From Oscillatoria sp. CS-180 (lineage in GTDB: Bacteria > Cyanobacteriota > Cyanobacteriia > Phormidesmidales > Phormidesmidaceae): DNA of 50,288 bases. The stretch is from positions 1 to 50,288 of the forward strand of contig NZ_JAQMUB010000048.1 of NCBI RefSeq assembly GCF_028330965.1, given 5' to 3'. The notes under the pieces were generated by a model, which made no database searches, was not told the origin of the DNA, and was given only the letters and a program-made list of their open reading frames with translations. The position numbers and the translations under genes were made by a program. Each line of letters begins with the position of its first letter. The first letter of the stretch is position 1. Below, one piece after another: positions 27,337 through 36,102 of the stretch.

Positions 27337-28187
27337 CGAGTTCCCTTGCCATTGTGGTGCTGGTAAAAAATCGTCAGCGTCATTTGGTCAACTTGCTACG
27401 AGGCGTGCAGCAGTCAACCCAGTCTCCGACGGAGGTGGTCGTCGTGCATATGAATGAGCCCATACAGGCCCCCCCGGATTTTTTTCAGGGGACCTATGTG
27501 GGAACTATGGTGCACAACTCTGCCACTGCGCTGCCGTTAGCAGCAGCTCGCAATCATGGAGCAGTAACCGCTCAGGGAGAGCACCTCATCTTTCTGGATG
27601 TGGATTGTATTCCGGCACCTGATTTGGTGAAGGGCTATCAGACCGCTCTTACACAACGACCTGAGGCGATCGCGATGGGAGGGGTCTGCTACTTGCCGCG
27701 ATCGCTGCCGGAAACTTGGCAGTATGATGACCTTCGCCAATGGGGTCAACCCCACCCGGCCCGGATGTACCCTGCCCCTGACCAGTTAGTCCCAACGGAT
27801 GACTATCCTCTTTTTTGGTCATTGAGCTTTGCCCTCATGCGCTCGACCTGGGAGACGATTGGTGGGTTTGACGAGCAATTTCAGGGTTATGGTGCCGAAG
27901 ATACTGACTTTGCTTTTGCGGCCAAAGCAGCAGACGTGCCGCTAGTTTGGGCTGGAGGAGCGGAGGCTTATCATCAACACCATCCTCACTATTCGCCACC
28001 CTTACAGCACTTTCACGACATCGTGAAAAATGCTACGGCTTTCTATCACAAATGGGGCTGGTGGCCGATGGAAAAATGGCTACAGCAATTTGTTGAAGCG
28101 GGCTATATTCACTGGACGGCTATTGCTGACAGGATTGATATCATTGCACCGCCATCAGCGGCGGCGGTAATGGCGGCTCGCCAATAG
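27333..28187 (+). CDS. Family 2 glycosyltransferase
   Basis: A 284-residue GT-A enzyme. It begins SSLAIVVLVKNRQRHLVNLL, has AARNHGAVTAQGEHLIFLDVD with the metal-binding DVD (about residue 85), and ends its catalytic domain with FALMRSTWETIGGFDEQFQG then YGAEDTDFAFAA, the GGFDE/GxxDxD acceptor-side signature of galactosyltransferase-like GT2 enzymes (Glyco_transf_7C type). Donor and acceptor sugars cannot be told. The start overlaps the stop of the upstream membrane-protein gene (ATGA). The 3' end runs 47 bases into the oppositely oriented GT-B gene, so the two are antisense over their tails. There are no membrane segments. Confidence 0.9.
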   Translation: MTSSLAIVVLVKNRQRHLVNLLRGVQQSTQSPTEVVVVHMNEPIQAPPDFFQGTYVGTMVHNSATALPLAAARNHGAVTAQGEHLIFLDVDCIPAPDLVKGYQTALTQRPEAIAMGGVCYLPRSLPETWQYDDLRQWGQPHPARMYPAPDQLVPTDDYPLFWSLSFALMRSTWETIGGFDEQFQGYGAEDTDFAFAAKAADVPLVWAGGAEAYHQHHPHYSPPLQHFHDIVKNATAFYHKWGWWPMEKWLQQFVEAGYIHWTAIADRIDIIAPPSAAAVMAARQ

Positions 28188-29226
28188 CGTCGGGTTGTAG
28201 CTGGGCAAAAGCTTGTGAAATGTAGCCCGCCGCCTGCCGAGCACCCTGATCCGACAAGATTGTCGGCCACCCATCAACTGAGAGCGCTTTTGCCTGTTCG
28301 ATGAGCGATCGCCACTGAATAGCAGCGTTAGGCCAGTCGGTCATCACGACGGCCAGATGATGCTGAGCCAACTGTTCAGCCTTGGCCATTTGTTCATCAA
28401 AAAAGCGCCATTCCGGTAGGGTAATGAATGGTTTTTGCCAATAGCCTACTTCCAGTACGCTGTTGTTCCCGGTGTTGGCAATGACGATATCAGCCTGTTG
28501 CAAATAGGCGTCTGGTTCAGCCACGTAAGGCAAAATCTGCCAGTTAGAGCCGCTTTGTGGGGCATCAAACCCAATACCTATCCAGTCGTATTCTGGAATG
28601 TGGTAGGCGGCTTGGGCGATCGCCGATGATGTGAGCTGACTCATACCTTTACCCCGCATCACAAGAATGTAGGGTCGGGAAGACAAGGCCCGTCGTTGGA
28701 CTGCCTCTGGCGCAACGAAAATGCCCCCTCCATAATGCGTTTTAGCCCGCATCCAGTCGGGTACCCAAGGTTCTTCAAAGGCGCGAGGGTAGCTGGCAAT
28801 CAAACCCGTGGCGGCGCGGTAACACTGGAGATGAGCCGCATCATCCCGGCGACCGCTCATGCGCATGTACAGATAGGGAATGCCACAAAGGCGCATCAGT
28901 AGGGCCGTTTCCACGCAAACGTCGATCACAGCTAGACGACAACGGTAGTGCAGACAGGTTTCAGCAATGGCCCGAACCCGCTCTAGATAGGCGCGATCGC
29001 GACCATAGGGAACATGCAAAACATCGTCCGCTAGCAGGCGATCGCCCGGCGCCCGCATCGAGGGAATCTTCACAAGGGTGAGGGTGGATGACGACGCGGC
29101 GAACAATTCAGGTTTTTCGGAGCCAATCACCGTCGGTATGGATAGATGGCTGAGGATAGCTTCAGCACGGCGCGTATGCCCAGAACCGTCAGCATTCACA
29201 AAATAAAAGAGCGTGTCTGTGTTCAT
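28141..29226 (-). CDS. GT-B fold glycosyltransferase (GT1/GT28/MurG-like)
   Basis: I chose the ATG at 29226 (361 residues), because it overlaps the stop of the upstream GT4 gene by ATGA and begins the Rossmann strand NTDTLFYFVNADGSGHTRRA; a longer open frame upstream is not family-like. The N-terminal half has GSGHTRRAEAIL, the acceptor-domain glycine loop; the C-terminal half has ILPYVAEPDAYLQQADIVIA, NTGNNSVLEVGYWQKPFITL and FFDEQMAKAEQL, which correspond to the nucleotide-sugar-binding SGGxxxxxE and DQxxxA patterns of UDP-glycosyltransferases (here TGNNSVLE and EQMAKA). The product is unknown. The gene is the second of a minus-strand pair with the GT4 enzyme and overlaps the GT2 gene tail to tail by 47 bases. 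Confidence 0.85.
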   Translation of the reverse strand: MNTDTLFYFVNADGSGHTRRAEAILSHLSIPTVIGSEKPELFAASSSTLTLVKIPSMRAPGDRLLADDVLHVPYGRDRAYLERVRAIAETCLHYRCRLAVIDVCVETALLMRLCGIPYLYMRMSGRRDDAAHLQCYRAATGLIASYPRAFEEPWVPDWMRAKTHYGGGIFVAPEAVQRRALSSRPYILVMRGKGMSQLTSSAIAQAAYHIPEYDWIGIGFDAPQSGSNWQILPYVAEPDAYLQQADIVIANTGNNSVLEVGYWQKPFITLPEWRFFDEQMAKAEQLAQHHLAVVMTDWPNAAIQWRSLIEQAKALSVDGWPTILSDQGARQAAGYISQAFAQLQPDAIGEPPLPPPLMAVQ

Positions 29227-30299
29227 AGAGCAGCCGTCGCGGTGAAACGACGAGCAGATTTCGCTGCTAGCGTTTGATACAGTTCGACATACCGCTGAAC
29301 CATGGTGTCTAAAGAAAATAGTCTGATCGCTCGGCGGCGACAGGCGTGACGACATAACCGTTGAGCCTTAGTGATGGCGATCGCCAAGCTAGTTACACAT
29401 TCTTGAACTAGCACTCCCGTTTCTGGTGTTAAAACCTCGGCCAAGGCTCCCCGGTCGAATCCAGCAATGGGGGTACCACTGGCTAAAGCCTCAGCAACGA
29501 CCAACCCAAAAGGCTCATCCCAACAGGGAGTACATAACAAAACGCTGGCTTGCGCAACTTCTCGCGCCAGTGTGTGAGCATCCAAGCACCCTAAATAAAC
29601 GGTCTGTTTGTTGAGTCGGGGTTTGACCTGTTGGTTAAAGTAGTCGGCATCATGAATCGGCCCACAAATGTTGAGGTGAATGTTGGCTAAACTGGCCGCT
29701 TTGATAGCCCAATGGGTTCCTTTTTCGGGAGTAATCCGACCGACCCAAATAGCCTGTTTTCGGGGCAGACCAAACGGTAGCCAATAGCGAGTATCAACAC
29801 CGTTATAAATCAACGTTGTTTTTAGCTGTGGCAGTTTGTTTTGCCAATCATGGGCAACTGATTTTGAAACACTGATCACGAAGTGATTTCTAGCCTTCAT
29901 CCCAGCCCTAAATCCAGATACCAGACTCGGAAATGGCGGCGTATGCAGTACGGTCACCATAGGCATAGGCAATTCATTCACTCTTTCCAAGGGAACATAG
30001 TGCAAACTATTGTTGTGAACGACATCAAAATCACTGTGCTTCAAAAAATCCATCAGTGCCGAATATCGATTTTCTCGGTACTCGACAATTTGATGTTTTG
30101 GTGAAAAGTGTTCAACTGCTGTTGGCTCTAAAAAAGGAACGATTGGCAACGTTTGATCAGATCCACTAGCAGCGAATAACGTTACCTTATGCCCAGACAG
30201 CTGCAGCTGCTTTGTGAGATGAAAAGTATGGGCTTCTAAACCACCTGCAAAAGGTTCAGAAATAGGGTAATGGGAATGAGCAATAATAGCTATTTTCAC
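29223..30299 (-). CDS. Family 4 glycosyltransferase
   Basis: A GT-B enzyme of about 358 residues. I chose the GTG at 30299 because AAGGA lies about eight bases upstream and the protein then starts MKIAIIAHSHYPISEPFAGG, the usual GT4 N-terminus with a glycine loop; an ATG nine bases upstream and a TTG at 30356 are alternatives. Other features are GGLEAHTFHLTKQLQLSGH, VHNNSLHYVPL, IYNGVDTRYW, IWVGRITPEKGTHWAIKAA (donor loop) and DEPFGLVVAEALASGTPIAG (EX7E-like nucleotide-sugar motif). It is coupled by ATGA overlap to the GT-B gene downstream. Together with the GT2 and membrane protein it suggests a glycan or glycolipid locus. Confidence 0.9.
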   Translation of the reverse strand: MKIAIIAHSHYPISEPFAGGLEAHTFHLTKQLQLSGHKVTLFAASGSDQTLPIVPFLEPTAVEHFSPKHQIVEYRENRYSALMDFLKHSDFDVVHNNSLHYVPLERVNELPMPMVTVLHTPPFPSLVSGFRAGMKARNHFVISVSKSVAHDWQNKLPQLKTTLIYNGVDTRYWLPFGLPRKQAIWVGRITPEKGTHWAIKAASLANIHLNICGPIHDADYFNQQVKPRLNKQTVYLGCLDAHTLAREVAQASVLLCTPCWDEPFGLVVAEALASGTPIAGFDRGALAEVLTPETGVLVQECVTSLAIAITKAQRLCRHACRRRAIRLFSLDTMVQRYVELYQTLAAKSARRFTATAAL

Positions 30300-30459
30300 G
30301 CAAAGCATCCTTGGAACGGCACAATCAGCTACTATCGATGCTTTTCCAACAAGCAATCGACAGCTTTTAGTCTGATCAGGAAACTAGATTAGTGGCGATT
30401 CCTAATGACCATTAATCTCGAAAATAAAGATTGTTAAAACACTATAAAATAATTTATTT

Positions 30460-30490
30460 AAAGCGGCTATCTCCCTTCAGAGGTAGCTTT
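30460..30490 (-). terminator. Probable terminator of the DNA ligase transcript
   Basis: On the minus strand AAAGC-TACCTCT and GAGATAG-GCTTT form a stem of about 12 bp with a two-base bulge, followed by AT-rich sequence with T-runs (AAATAAATTATTTTATAG). It lies ~200 bases after the ligase stop, in an AT-rich 330-base gap that otherwise shows nothing. Confidence 0.4.
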
Positions 30491-30688
30491 GATGGACTTT
30501 GATGGTGGCGTTAGATCAACGAGTCAAATAGCTTTAGATTGAGAACCATTGATTTTGAAGCAATCTGCTCTATCCATCTCGATCTGCTTTTTATGGTTTG
30601 CGATCGCCCATGCCTTTATTCTTTTGGAAAGGCATCCTATTGACAGCATTTTAATAACCGGTAAAAGTGCCTACAAAATCTGTCGGCT

Positions 30689-32299
30689 CTACTGCTGATA
30701 GGCCTTCAAAAGCTCCTGGGCCGAAGCTAGGGTATCAGCCTCCTCAATCGGTTTATCGGTCCGCCAGCGCAGGATGCGGGGAAAGCGCACCGAAATCCCA
30801 GACTTGTGGCGTTTAGATTCGGAGATGCCCTCAAAGCCGATTTCAAATACATGGGTAGGCTTTACCGAGCGGACGGGACCAAATCGTTCAATCGTGTGAC
30901 GACGAATCCAGCGGTCGAGCTTTTCAATCTCCTCATTATCCAAGCCGGAATAGGCTTTGGCGAAAGGAACTAAATCGTCTCCCTTCCATAGCGCAAAGGT
31001 GTAGTCCGTAAAGAGATTGGCTCGTTTGCCGCTACCCGCCTGGGCGTAGATCAGTACGGCATCCAGCGTCATAGGATCAACTTTGTATTTCCACCAGTAG
31101 CCGCGCTTGCGACCCACCAAATAGGGACTGTCCCAAGCCTTGATGACCAGTCCTTCTGCTCCTGCTTCACGCGATCGCGCCCGCATGGCTTCCAAGTCTT
31201 CAAATGAGCTGAATTCTAAAGCCACTGATCGATCAATACGGTCATCGGGATTTTTGTCGAGCAGTTCCAGCAGCAGGGCCTTGCGATCGCGCAGCGGCTT
31301 TTCCCGAATATCGTGACTCGTGTGCTCAATCAGGTCGTAAGCAATAAAGCGCACTGGACTCTCTGCCATCACCTTTTTGGTCACCCGCTTGCGACCTAAA
31401 CGCTTTTGCAAATGGTTAAACGTGAGGGGACGATCGCCCTGCCAGCAGAGAATCTCACCGTCTAGCACATGCCCATTAGGAAATGACTGAAACGCTTCCA
31501 CTACCTCGGGGAACTGTTCTGTCACCAAATCTTCTCCCCGTGACCAAATGAAGACCTCATCAGCTCGCTTGATGACTTGAGCACGGATGCCGTCCCATTT
31601 CCATTCCGCCAACCACTGACGATGATCCTCTTCACGGAACTTCTCTTCATCGATTTGAGATGCGAGGAAGAACGGATAGGGCTGACTGGGAGCCGCTTCA
31701 ATCGCTTCTTCACTGAGCAAGTTTTCGTAAAACTCGACAGTAGGCTCAAATTCTCCCATCAGGCGATGGGCCAGAACCGCTTCAGGAATCCCTGAGGCTG
31801 CTGCCAGTCCCTTAATCACCAACTTGGCAGAGGCCCCCACACGAAAGGCTCCAGTGAGCACTTTGTTTAGCACAAAGACCTCATAGTCGTTGAGCGATCG
31901 CCACCACGACACAATCAGTTCATGACGCTCTTCCTCTGTCTCTACTGCCTTCACCAGAGGAATGATTTGCTCCATCCATTCCTGCAAAGGAATATCTGAT
32001 GCCAACTGTCCTTCAAGAGGAGTGTCCCTTAGCAATAAAGCAATGACTTCAGCAGAATCCCCCACATGGGAATAGCAGTCCTTGAAAAGCCATTCAGGGA
32101 TGTTGGAAATACTTAAATAGACATCCCGCAGCACTCGCGACGTAATCAACCGTCGCCTCGTCTTGTTCAACAACAAATAAAGTGCCCACACTGCATTCGC
32201 AGCGTCTTCCTCAGCAAAGTACTGTCGGATTGCATCTACTTTGGCATTGGTCGATGTTGTGGCATCAATCGCTTGAAAAAGCTCAGTAAACCGCTTCAT
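30689..32299 (-). CDS. ATP-dependent DNA ligase
   Basis: A 536-residue ligase that uses ATP rather than the NAD of bacterial LigA. The N-terminal helical domain (1-205) has NDYEVFVLNKVLTGAFRVG. The adenylation domain carries the nucleophile Lys 234 in EWKWDGIRAQ (motif I), FIWSRGEDLV (Ia/III), HVLDGEILCW (III), EGLVIKAWDSPY (IV) and KRGYWWKYKVD (V/VI lead-in); the OB-fold follows. Length and order match the ~530-residue group usually encoded with a metallo-beta-lactamase exonuclease and an Lhr-type helicase. Those partners are not next to it here. It is single, with ~800 non-coding bases upstream and a possible terminator downstream. A repair or end-joining role is inferred from the family. 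Confidence 0.95.
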   Translation of the reverse strand: MKRFTELFQAIDATTSTNAKVDAIRQYFAEEDAANAVWALYLLLNKTRRRLITSRVLRDVYLSISNIPEWLFKDCYSHVGDSAEVIALLLRDTPLEGQLASDIPLQEWMEQIIPLVKAVETEEERHELIVSWWRSLNDYEVFVLNKVLTGAFRVGASAKLVIKGLAAASGIPEAVLAHRLMGEFEPTVEFYENLLSEEAIEAAPSQPYPFFLASQIDEEKFREEDHRQWLAEWKWDGIRAQVIKRADEVFIWSRGEDLVTEQFPEVVEAFQSFPNGHVLDGEILCWQGDRPLTFNHLQKRLGRKRVTKKVMAESPVRFIAYDLIEHTSHDIREKPLRDRKALLLELLDKNPDDRIDRSVALEFSSFEDLEAMRARSREAGAEGLVIKAWDSPYLVGRKRGYWWKYKVDPMTLDAVLIYAQAGSGKRANLFTDYTFALWKGDDLVPFAKAYSGLDNEEIEKLDRWIRRHTIERFGPVRSVKPTHVFEIGFEGISESKRHKSGISVRFPRILRWRTDKPIEEADTLASAQELLKAYQQ

Positions 32300-32387
32300 A
32301 ACTGCTTGGGGAGGCTCTAGGCTATGTAGTTACCCTAACGCCAGTTTGAGCAAATAACGATTAGGGCACGAAGAAGACTCAGCATGT

Positions 32388-32475
32388 TGTGGCCATCGCT
32401 AAGTCCGTTAAGACAAGAAGCGAGCCATTGGGCTATGGGCTAAGCACTCGGATGCTGTTGACAAAGCACTAGATG
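32388..32475. repeat. Dispersed repeat A, copy 2 (decayed core, long form)
   Basis: About 88 bases alignable end to end with 39887-39977. The exact shared block is GCTAAGCACTCGGATGCT, flanked by TCCGTTA..GAC.AGA on the left and TAGATG on the right. The hairpin core seen at 11111 has lost its pairing here. There is no coding capacity. Confidence 0.7.
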
Positions 32476-32766
32476 ACTCAAACTGTCGCTCAAGCAAAAG
32501 GGACAGAATTGTCGTGGGGATTTGGAGACTGTTGAATCTAGCGGAGGCCGCCATGAAGCTTCAAACTGCTTAAAGAGGTAACCGTGCTGTCTTCATAAAG
32601 TTGTTTCATGAACTTTCTGTGAATCCAACGCCGCCTTATCTGAAAGATTCCAAAAATATTGGTGACCCAGAGACGGCTCCGACCTCAGTATGTTCATCCT
32701 CTAAGAACTAGGTCATTAAAAGCCATGCCATCTGGGTCTAGTTTTAGCTTTTTATGCATGAGATTT

Positions 32767-32883
32767 GGGAAAGACTAAAGTTCTGAAAGTTCCCGGTGTT
32801 TGGGGATTTGAAGGACTCACTCAGTGGTCCTCTATTGTTGAGATTTGATCTCGTGTCAGAGCTAAGAAGCCCCGTTTTTTTTT
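32767..32883 (+). ncRNA. Candidate structured RNA ending in a T-run
   Basis: Plus-strand hairpins in a row: GGGAA-N17-TTCCC (32767-32793), AGGAC-(T)-CAC-TCA-GTG-GTCCT (near 32811-32834) and GAGAT-TTG-ATCTC (near 32839-32851), then GCCCCG followed by nine T. Several perfect stems closed by a T-run look like a small RNA with an intrinsic terminator. It matches no family I know, and no promoter is clear. It would lie upstream of the TPR gene and antisense to nothing. Confidence 0.35.
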
Positions 32884-33106
32884 GGTTTTGTGTATGAGGC
32901 TAAAACTTGCATAAACAAATCAAGAAGACTTTCTCGAAACCGACTCGCAGCTTAGGGTTTGAGGCTAAATTGTGATCGATACTCGAATACAGCTTAGTCA
33001 CTCCTCATTGGCGTCTATTCTGTTGCAAGAAATGGGTCAGAACCTATGATTGCGAGGATTTATGACAACAGCCAAGGGAGGTTGATCCTAATCCCGACTA
33101 AATCTA

Positions 33107-34036
33107 GTGTTATCCCTATTTATTCCCGTGACTGTTTTCCGTACTCAGGTCTCTCAAATTTGGCACACCCAAGCCAGCACATCCGATGATATCCAACACT
33201 ATCAAGCGGCTGTTGAGAAGTACGATCGCGTGCTTGATGCTGATCCTCTGGACACGTCTACTTGGATTAATCACGGTTATGCCCTATGCATTCTGAAACG
33301 CTATGATTCGGCCTTGAATAGCTTCCGAAAAGCCATTCAGCTTTCGCCGGAAGAGTGTTCGGCGTGGCATGGGCAAGGGATTGTGCAGGCTAAGCAATAC
33401 AACTTTAAATCGGCTCTAGACAGCTTTAATCAGGCCATCACGCTGGATGATAACAATCCCTCCATTTGGGCGAACCGAGGTAATGCTCTGTTACGACTCA
33501 ATCAGTATCAGGAAGCAGCTGATAGTTTTGACCAGCTCATTCAGTTAGAGCCGAATAACTATCGCGCTTGGTATGACAGAGCGATCGCGCTGGCCGCCAT
33601 GCGTCGCTATCACGATGCCTTGAGCTGTCTGGATACTGCGGTTTCCATCCAATCAGATTGTCACTATGCTTGGACCTATCGTGGCCTCATGCTCAACAAA
33701 CTCTACCGCTTCAGCGACGCGCTTCTGAGTTTTGAGCAATCTTTGCGATATCGGGTGCCCAATGCCAATGCCTGGTATGGCAAAGCAGCGACGTATGCCC
33801 TACAGGGAAAATCAGAGCAGGCGGCGCGGTGGTTGCGGAACGCGATGGCTGTTAACCCAAGCCTTTATCGGGTAATGATGCGAAATGACCCCAGCTTCAG
33901 CGCTGTACTTAAAAGTAAAGCCATGCAGTCTTTGCTACAAAACGGTATTGAACGCAAAGAGAGTGCCAAAGACTCTTTAGAATATCGGCAGTATTCTTTG
34001 CTGGTCGATGGCCCGAACTCCGCATTTAACGTTTGA
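33107..34036 (+). CDS. Tetratricopeptide-repeat protein
   Basis: A 309-residue protein made almost wholly of TPR units: about six from residue 25 to 245, each with the W-LG-A-F-A-P spacing, such as AAVEKYDRVLDADPLDTSTW, then SALNSFRKAIQLSPEECSAW and EAADSFDQLIQLEPNNYRAW. The C-terminus has NDPSFSAVLKSKAMQSLL, a common cap of cyanobacterial TPR proteins. A short hydrophobic N-terminus (FIPVTVFRT) is not a clear signal. The start is a GTG at 33107, with another GTG at 33128 possible. TPRs bind partner proteins; none is named. Its last 29 bases overlap the start of the XPB helicase gene, so it may serve that enzyme as an adaptor. Confidence 0.8.
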   Translation: MLSLFIPVTVFRTQVSQIWHTQASTSDDIQHYQAAVEKYDRVLDADPLDTSTWINHGYALCILKRYDSALNSFRKAIQLSPEECSAWHGQGIVQAKQYNFKSALDSFNQAITLDDNNPSIWANRGNALLRLNQYQEAADSFDQLIQLEPNNYRAWYDRAIALAAMRRYHDALSCLDTAVSIQSDCHYAWTYRGLMLNKLYRFSDALLSFEQSLRYRVPNANAWYGKAATYALQGKSEQAARWLRNAMAVNPSLYRVMMRNDPSFSAVLKSKAMQSLLQNGIERKESAKDSLEYRQYSLLVDGPNSAFNV

Positions 34037-35495
34037 CCGTGGCACCTTAATTCTGCATCCGCCTCCTAAAGGTAGAGCGTGGATTGATTTTGCCACGTGG
34101 GACGATCGCATTGAGCGATTCCGCATTCCGGCACACCAGTATCGTCCTCTGGTGGAAGCGCTGCGAGCAGAGCAAGTCAACTTTGCGGACAAAGTGACTC
34201 AATTTGAGCCGATTCCCCTCAAACTAACAACCCCTTACAAACCCTATCCCCATCAGCAGGCCGCTCTGGACGCTTGGGTAACTAATCGCTGGCGCGGTGT
34301 TGTGGTATTGCCGACCGCTGCAGGAAAGACGTACCTCGCTCATTTAGCCATGCAGGCAACACCACGCAGCACCTTGATCACCGTGCCAACGCTGGATCTC
34401 ATGCATCAGTGGTATGACCAGCTACTAAAAACGTTTCCAGATATCGAGATTGGGCTGTTAGGGGGAGGATCGCGCGATCGCTCTCCTATTCTGGTCGCGA
34501 CCTATGATAGTGCAGCCATTCACGCGGAGACCCTGGGCAACCAGTATGGGCTGCTCATCTGCGACGAATGCCATCATCTGCCGAGTGATTTCAACCGCGT
34601 CATCGCCGAGTATTCCATTGCGCCCTACCGACTGGGACTCACAGCAACGCCGGATCGTGCTGATGGTCGCCACGCAGATCTGGATCAGCTGCTGGGTCCC
34701 ATTGTGTATGAGAAGCAGCCCCAAGACTTAGCCGGAAGCACCCTTGCGCCCTACGAGATTGTTCAAATTAAGGTTGCTCTTGATGACGAGGAGCAAAAGC
34801 GCTATGAGGCTTTGATTCAGCAGCGAAACGAATTCTTGCAGAATGCAAACATTTGGCTGGGTAGTCTGGAGGGATGGCAGCGGTTTGTTCAAGCCAGCGC
34901 TAAGTCTCAGGCAGGCAGACGGGCAATGCTGGCTCATCGAGAATCACGAGCGATCGCCTTGGGGACCGAAGGCAAACTCCGCGTATTAGGCAACCTTTTG
35001 GCGGAACACTATCCTGAGCGCTGCCTGATTTTCACAGCAGATAACGCTACCGTCTACCGCATCTCTCAAGATTTCCTCATTCCCGCAATCACCCACCAGA
35101 CCCCCGTCAAGGAACGTCAGTCAATTTTGGAGAAATTTCGCAGCGGCGACTATCCGACCTTGGTTGTCTCCCAAGTGCTCAACGAAGGGGTCGATGTGCC
35201 CGATGCGCGAATTGCCATCATGCTGTCGGGTACAGGCTCCACCCGGGAATACATTCAGCGATTAGGTCGCATTCTTCGTAAAGGTTCTGGGCAAAAGCAG
35301 GCTGTTCTTTACGAAGTGATTGCGGAAGAAACTACCGAGGAAGGTATTTCCCGCCGCCGCCGCAGTCAGCCGCCCCAACGCAAAATAGGACAGCTGGAGC
35401 TATTACCCTCTCGGAAGCCCTATCCTAAGGCATCGGACCCATTACCCAAAGCAGCTGAGCAGGAAGGGGATTGGGTAGACGAGCAGAAAGAGTAG
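34008..35495 (+). CDS. XPB-type DNA repair helicase (SF2)
   Basis: A 495-residue superfamily 2 helicase of the XPB/RAD25 type. The N-terminal damage-recognition-like domain (1-75) includes KGRAWIDFATWDDR. Motor 1 has YPHQQAALDAWVTNRWRGVV, Walker A TAAGKT (103-108), DECHH (186-190) and LGLTATPDRADG. Motor 2 has the linker with a thumb-like insertion (EEQKRYEALIQQRNEFLQNA), LIFTADNATVYRIS, VVSQVLNEGVDVPDARIAIM and STREYIQRLGRILRKG (motif VI). The C-terminus is basic and Pro-rich, probably disordered. The start ATG is fixed by the MARTPHLTF beginning and lies inside the TPR gene. In archaea this helicase is paired with the Bax1 nuclease; no such gene is adjacent. tadA follows 16 bases later. Confidence 0.9.
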   Translation: MARTPHLTFDRGTLILHPPPKGRAWIDFATWDDRIERFRIPAHQYRPLVEALRAEQVNFADKVTQFEPIPLKLTTPYKPYPHQQAALDAWVTNRWRGVVVLPTAAGKTYLAHLAMQATPRSTLITVPTLDLMHQWYDQLLKTFPDIEIGLLGGGSRDRSPILVATYDSAAIHAETLGNQYGLLICDECHHLPSDFNRVIAEYSIAPYRLGLTATPDRADGRHADLDQLLGPIVYEKQPQDLAGSTLAPYEIVQIKVALDDEEQKRYEALIQQRNEFLQNANIWLGSLEGWQRFVQASAKSQAGRRAMLAHRESRAIALGTEGKLRVLGNLLAEHYPERCLIFTADNATVYRISQDFLIPAITHQTPVKERQSILEKFRSGDYPTLVVSQVLNEGVDVPDARIAIMLSGTGSTREYIQRLGRILRKGSGQKQAVLYEVIAEETTEEGISRRRRSQPPQRKIGQLELLPSRKPYPKASDPLPKAAEQEGDWVDEQKE

Positions 35496-35511
35496 ATGAA
35501 CGGATAAGTGA

Positions 35512-36057
35512 ATGACGTTTACCACTTCTCAGGGCAATACCTTGGCTACCAATCGGCTCATGCACTACGTTGACCCAACCTACGAGCGACACTGCGCCTG
35601 GATGGAACGAGCGCTAGCATTGGCGGATGAGGCAGGGCAGGCGGGAGAGGTGCCTGTGGCGGCGATTGTAGTAGATGACGAGAACACCCTGGTGGCAGAG
35701 GCGGCAAACTATCGGCAGCGGGGGCATGATCCGACGGCTCACGCTGAGGTGTTAGCTCTGCGGCAGGCAGGGCAGATAAGGGGCAACTGGAATCTTACGG
35801 GCTGTACGCTGTATGTGACGCTGGAGCCTTGTCCCATGTGTGCCGGTGCGATCGCCCTTAGCCGCGTTAGTTTGCTGGTCTACGGAGCGGATGACCTAAA
35901 GACAGGAGCCATTCGATCAGTGCTGAATATTCCTGACAGCCCCGCATCGAATCACCGTTTAGCCGTGCTAAGTGGCGTCTTAGAGTCGCGCTGCCGAGAA
36001 CAACTTCAGCAGTGGTTTACTCAGCGACGCCGGAACACCAACGGTGAAAGGCTATAG
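35512..36057 (+). CDS. tadA: tRNA-specific adenosine deaminase TadA
   Basis: Converts A34 to inosine in tRNA-Arg(ACG), an essential step. The zinc-binding cytidine-deaminase-fold motifs are HAE (77-79, in TAHAEVLALRQAG) and PCxxC (EPCPMCAGAI, Cys 107 and 110), both intact, with the proton-shuttle Glu 79. GNWNLTGCTLYVTLEPC is diagnostic. The 181 residues include about 16 extra at the N-terminus; a Met at residue 17 (MHYVDPTYE) would give a more usual length. It lies 16 bases after the XPB helicase on the same strand and is probably transcribed with it. Confidence 0.95.
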   Translation: MTFTTSQGNTLATNRLMHYVDPTYERHCAWMERALALADEAGQAGEVPVAAIVVDDENTLVAEAANYRQRGHDPTAHAEVLALRQAGQIRGNWNLTGCTLYVTLEPCPMCAGAIALSRVSLLVYGADDLKTGAIRSVLNIPDSPASNHRLAVLSGVLESRCREQLQQWFTQRRRNTNGERL

Positions 36058-36102
36058 CTTGCCTCTACGAAACAGACAGATCAAAGTGCTCTGCCACTCT
36101 GA

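Larger units (their letters stand above)
32300..33106. other. Intergenic region holding a repeat and a hairpin-rich segment
   Basis: About 800 bases with no gene. It contains dispersed repeat A copy 2 (32388-32475) and a hairpin-rich segment ending in a T-run (32767-32883), each listed separately. AAGGGAGG at 33074-33081 looks like a strong ribosome-binding site but its following TTG is out of frame with the TPR gene. Confidence 0.4.

Noticed and set aside
30689-35495. Ligase, TPR protein and XPB helicase as one defence island
   Set aside because: The ligase is on the other strand with ~800 bases of non-coding DNA between, and the genes are housekeeping-type repair families.
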